A stretch of 6,431 nt of DNA, taken from Acidobacteriota bacterium. GTDB taxonomy: Bacteria; Acidobacteriota; UBA6911; RPQK01; DATIPO01. The stretch spans positions 1 through 6,431 of the forward strand of contig JANQFM010000383.1 in assembly GCA_028277865.1 (NCBI GenBank), written 5' to 3'. Numbering within the stretch: the first letter of the stretch is position 1; every line of letters begins with the position of its first letter. The translations under genes and the position numbers were made by a program. This document shows positions 4,923 to 6,431 of this stretch, piece after piece. The notes under the pieces were generated by a model. That model was not told the DNA's origin. It was given only the letters and a program-made list of their open reading frames with translations, and searched no databases.

Positions 4923-5957
4923 ATGGAAGCTGTAGTCATTCGCCAGCACGGTGATTTGGAGCAGCTGGGCTTTGCACAGGTGCCCCTGCCGGAGGTGAGG
5001 CCGGGTTGGGTGCTGGTGCGGACGCGGGCGGCGGCCCTCAACCACCTGGACCTTTATGTGTTGGGAGGATTGCCCGGATTGAATCTGGAGATGCCCCATG
5101 TACCGGGTTCGGACGGCGCGGGGGTGGTCGAGCAGGTCGGAGAGGGCGTTGAATCTTTCGCTGCGGGAGACCGGGTAATGCTCAACGCCTGCGTTTGGTG
5201 CGGGCGCTGCGAGTTTTGCCTGCAGGGGGAGCACAGCCTGTGCATCCGCTTGAAACTGATCGGGGAGCACCTGCCCGGCACCTTTGCCGAGTATTTCCAG
5301 GCGCCCGAAGCAAGCCTCTTGAAGATCCCCGATGGAGTCGAATTTGAGCAGGCGGCCGCTTTTTCGCTGGTTTTTTTGACCGCTTGGCGGATGCTCAAGA
5401 GCCAGGCCCGCATCCAGGCCGCTCAGGACGTTTTCATTCACGGCATCGGCAGCGGCGTCTCCACAGCTTGCCTTCAGATCGCCAGGGTGAGCGGGGCGCG
5501 CGTTTTCGTCAGCTCCAGCTGTGACGAGAAGCTGAAACGCGCCCAAGAACTGGGTGCTGACTTTGCTTACAACTACCGCAGCAGCGATGTGGTTGATCAA
5601 GTGCTTCGCGAGACCGGCAAGCGCGGCACGGATATCGTAGTGGACAGCGTGGGTGCCGAAACCTGGCTGCAGAGCCTCAAGATCGTCCGCAAGGGAGGCT
5701 GCATTGTCACCTGCGGCGCCACCACAGGTCCTACTCCGGCCACCAACATTCCCCTCATCTTTTGGAAACAGGTCCGGATTCTGGGCTCCACCATGGCCAA
5801 TGCACGGGAGTACCGCGAAGTGGTTCGCCTGTTGGGCCAAGGCCGCCTCACCGCCCCCATCGACCGGACCTTTCCCCTTTCCCAGGGCAAGCAGGCTTTG
5901 CAATACCTGCAAAGCGGCAAGCAGTTCGGGAAGGTCGTTCTGAGCGTCTCTGGCTGA
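4923..5957 (+). CDS. Zinc-binding medium-chain dehydrogenase/reductase (alcohol dehydrogenase/quinone oxidoreductase-like)
   Basis: This is a 344-residue NAD(P)H-dependent oxidoreductase of the MDR superfamily. Residues 1-150 form the GroES-like catalytic domain and about 160-310 the Rossmann domain, with GIGSGVSTACLQIA (174-187) as the nucleotide-binding glycine motif. The structural zinc lobe is complete: C93, C96, C99 and C107 in CxxCxxCx7C spacing. The catalytic-zinc ligands of classical alcohol dehydrogenases are not seen: the first-ligand position reads NHLD (40-43) and the usual GHE region reads PGSDGAG (61-67), as in quinone-oxidoreductase-like members. This mix matches what I recall of one 'Zn-ADH-like' subfamily. 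The ATG at 4923 was preferred to an in-frame TTG at 4890 inside the heptamer repeat, because the family begins MEAVVIRQHG; GAGAGAG (4905-4911) is 11 bases upstream. It lies 37 bases after etfA on the same strand and may be co-transcribed. The substrate is unknown. Confidence 0.9.
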   Translation: MEAVVIRQHGDLEQLGFAQVPLPEVRPGWVLVRTRAAALNHLDLYVLGGLPGLNLEMPHVPGSDGAGVVEQVGEGVESFAAGDRVMLNACVWCGRCEFCLQGEHSLCIRLKLIGEHLPGTFAEYFQAPEASLLKIPDGVEFEQAAAFSLVFLTAWRMLKSQARIQAAQDVFIHGIGSGVSTACLQIARVSGARVFVSSSCDEKLKRAQELGADFAYNYRSSDVVDQVLRETGKRGTDIVVDSVGAETWLQSLKIVRKGGCIVTCGATTGPTPATNIPLIFWKQVRILGSTMANAREYREVVRLLGQGRLTAPIDRTFPLSQGKQALQYLQSGKQFGKVVLSVSG

Positions 5958-6064
5958 TTCCATCTCACTGGACAGCCACGCAGGCATTGAGTGCACAGAG
6001 TCAGCGGCATTCCGCAGGAGCCTTGTTCGGATGGAGCGGTTGAGACTATAATGTGGGTGCGCGA
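5958..6064. other. Intergenic region between the dehydrogenase and tRNA-Cys
   Basis: No coding frame is convincing. A small stem, GCGG-CATT-CCGC (6004-6015), is too short and lacks a T-run, so it is not called a terminator. The right half carries the tRNA promoter. Confidence 0.5.
6023..6052 (+). promoter_or_regulatory. Promoter of tRNA-Cys
   Basis: A perfect -10 hexamer TATAAT (6047-6052) lies 12 bases before the tRNA 5' end, placing the transcription start about 5-7 bases before the mature tRNA. TTGTTC (6023-6028), 18 bases upstream, is the best -35 candidate and matches only 3 of 6 positions. The location in front of a stable RNA gene makes this promoter credible. Confidence 0.65.
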
Positions 6065-6139
6065 GGCGGCGTACCCAAGTGGTAAGGGAGAGGTCTGCAA
6101 AACCTTTATGCGCCGGTTCGAATCCGGCCGCCGCCTCCA
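6065..6139 (+). tRNA. tRNA-Cys (anticodon GCA)
   Basis: The full cloverleaf can be drawn. The acceptor stem GGCGGCG (6065-6071) pairs with CGCCGCC (6129-6135). The D stem is CCC/GGG (6074-6076, 6086-6088). The anticodon stem GAGGT/ACCTT (6090-6094, 6102-6106) has one G-U pair and a 7-base loop, with anticodon GCA at 6097-6099 reading UGC and UGU. The variable loop has 5 bases. The T stem GCCGG/CCGGC (6112-6116, 6124-6128) holds the TTCGAAT loop. U at 6136 is the discriminator base expected for cysteine tRNA, and the 3' CCA (6137-6139) is encoded in the DNA. It is a single tRNA gene; no second tRNA follows. Confidence 0.97.
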
Positions 6140-6186
6140 ATCCTTCCTTTCGAAGCCTCAAGAAACAAGCGCGACTCGGGCAAAGA

Positions 6187-6199
6187 GCGGGTCTCCCGC
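6187..6199 (-). terminator. Weak candidate terminator hairpin for the minus-strand gene
   Basis: GCGGG and CCCGC form a 5-base perfect stem around a 3-base loop. Read on the minus strand it is followed by TCTTT, a short T-rich tail, about 90 bases after the minus-strand stop. On the plus strand it is followed by AAAGG, so it would not terminate the tRNA. The stem is short and the tail interrupted, so this is a tentative call. Confidence 0.25.
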
Positions 6200-6226
6200 A
6201 AAGGCACCTGATAAGCCTCTTCCCTT

Positions 6227-6247
6227 CTTTGCGACTTTGCGTGAAAC
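6227..6247. repeat. Solo copy of the 8-base-unit repeat arm
   Basis: These 21 bases, ending in TTGCGTGAAAC, match the outer arms of the 831-962 element: 19 of 21 identical to the complement of the left arm (832-852) and 17 of 21 to the right arm (941-961). Reverse-complemented, they show the same 8-base steps (CGCAAAGT, CGCAAAGA). No inverted partner is visible nearby, so it is a half element or a decayed copy. It shows that the sequence is a dispersed family and not unique to one site. Confidence 0.65.
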
Positions 6248-6289
6248 TCCGGAATCCATTCGGTATGCGCGCTTCATTTAGCCCGATGA

Positions 6290-6431
6290 TCAATGCCGAC
6301 CCTTCAGTGGCGCAACCGGCAACGTCGTAAATACGCCGGTGCCTTGCTCCAATGCGATAGCTGCGAAGGAAAAATCCTTGTCGACTTCCAAGGTGACGGA
6401 TCCGGAGAATTCCGTTCCTTCCAATTCGGGA
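6290..6431 (-). CDS. C-terminal 46 codons of a probable secreted/cell-surface protein (start outside window)
   Basis: Reading the minus strand from 6430, a frame stays open for 46 codons to TGA at 6292-6290. It gives a hydrophilic/hydrophobic alternating chain, GSVTLEVDKDFSFAAIALEQ followed by GTGVFTTLPVAP and a short basic tail. The alternation suggests beta strands. The '...FxAIALxQGxGVFTTLPV' ending resembles the C-termini of large extracellular beta-rich hypothetical proteins that I recall from Solibacter-like Acidobacteriota. It is too short for a domain assignment, and no search was possible. The other minus-strand frame here is also open but gives an Arg/Ile-rich, unprotein-like sequence that continues antisense through the tRNA and dehydrogenase. 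The gene converges on tRNA-Cys. Confidence 0.65.
   Translation of the reverse strand, partial: PELEGTEFSGSVTLEVDKDFSFAAIALEQGTGVFTTLPVAPLKGRH

Noticed and set aside
6004..6015. GCGG-CATT-CCGC stem as terminator of the dehydrogenase gene
   Set aside because: The stem is only 4 bases and no T-run follows.
6125..6160. tRNA-Cys 3' end as a phage or island attachment site
   Set aside because: No integrase gene and no second copy of the tRNA 3' end in the window.
4893..6293. 466-codon minus-strand open frame antisense to the dehydrogenase and tRNA
   Set aside because: It crosses the tRNA gene, lies opposite a clear MDR gene in full, and its product looks like an antisense shadow with no family motifs.

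Overview
The window is a GC-rich bacterial chromosomal segment carrying seven protein-coding genes (two cut by the window edges) and one tRNA gene. The organism is most likely a member of, or close to, the Acidobacteriota. That rests on recall of similar proteins rather than a search: the eight-cysteine zinc-ribbon protein in front of etfB, and the beta-strand-rich C-terminus of the minus-strand gene at the right edge. The level of confidence in the phylum is low to moderate; 'GC-rich bacterium' is safe.

Layout, left to right. Bases 1-830 hold the C-terminal part of a flavin-dependent oxidoreductase/monooxygenase. Bases 831-962 are a long palindromic repeat element that begins directly after its stop codon. 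Bases 1000-2109 encode a polytopic M50 (site-2-protease-type) zinc metalloprotease with a C-terminal CBS pair. A 404-base gap (2110-2513) has no convincing gene, but holds a promoter-like pair of hexamers and a short heptamer repeat. Then comes the core of the window: a small zinc-ribbon protein (2514-2951) overlaps etfB (2948-3730) by ATGA, and etfB is followed by etfA (3911-4885). An unusual 180-base spacer made largely of a second long inverted repeat separates the two etf genes. A zinc-binding medium-chain dehydrogenase/reductase (4923-5957) follows on the same strand. A tRNA-Cys(GCA) gene with its own near-consensus promoter lies at 6065-6139. The right edge holds the last 46 codons of a minus-strand gene (6290-6431), converging on the tRNA.

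How the genes work together. EtfB and EtfA form the heterodimeric electron transfer flavoprotein, which takes electrons from acyl-CoA-type or other flavin dehydrogenases and normally hands them to a membrane ETF:quinone oxidoreductase, which is not in this window. The zinc-ribbon protein is translationally coupled to etfB, so it is the best candidate for an uncharacterised ETF-associated factor. The dehydrogenase downstream may be co-transcribed, but no functional link is visible. The M50 protease and the flavin oxidoreductase are on the same strand but separated by repeat or spacer DNA, so they are probably independent units.

The most distinctive structural theme is in the gaps. Short-unit degenerate tandem repeats (8-base CGCARAGN-like, and 7-base GARTCAG, AGTTGTC and AGTCCAR) sit immediately or closely after stop codons, and twice they are arranged as long inverted repeats. 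No CRISPR array, insertion sequence, phage gene or defence system was found. The window is mostly ordinary core metabolism with interesting intergenic repeats.
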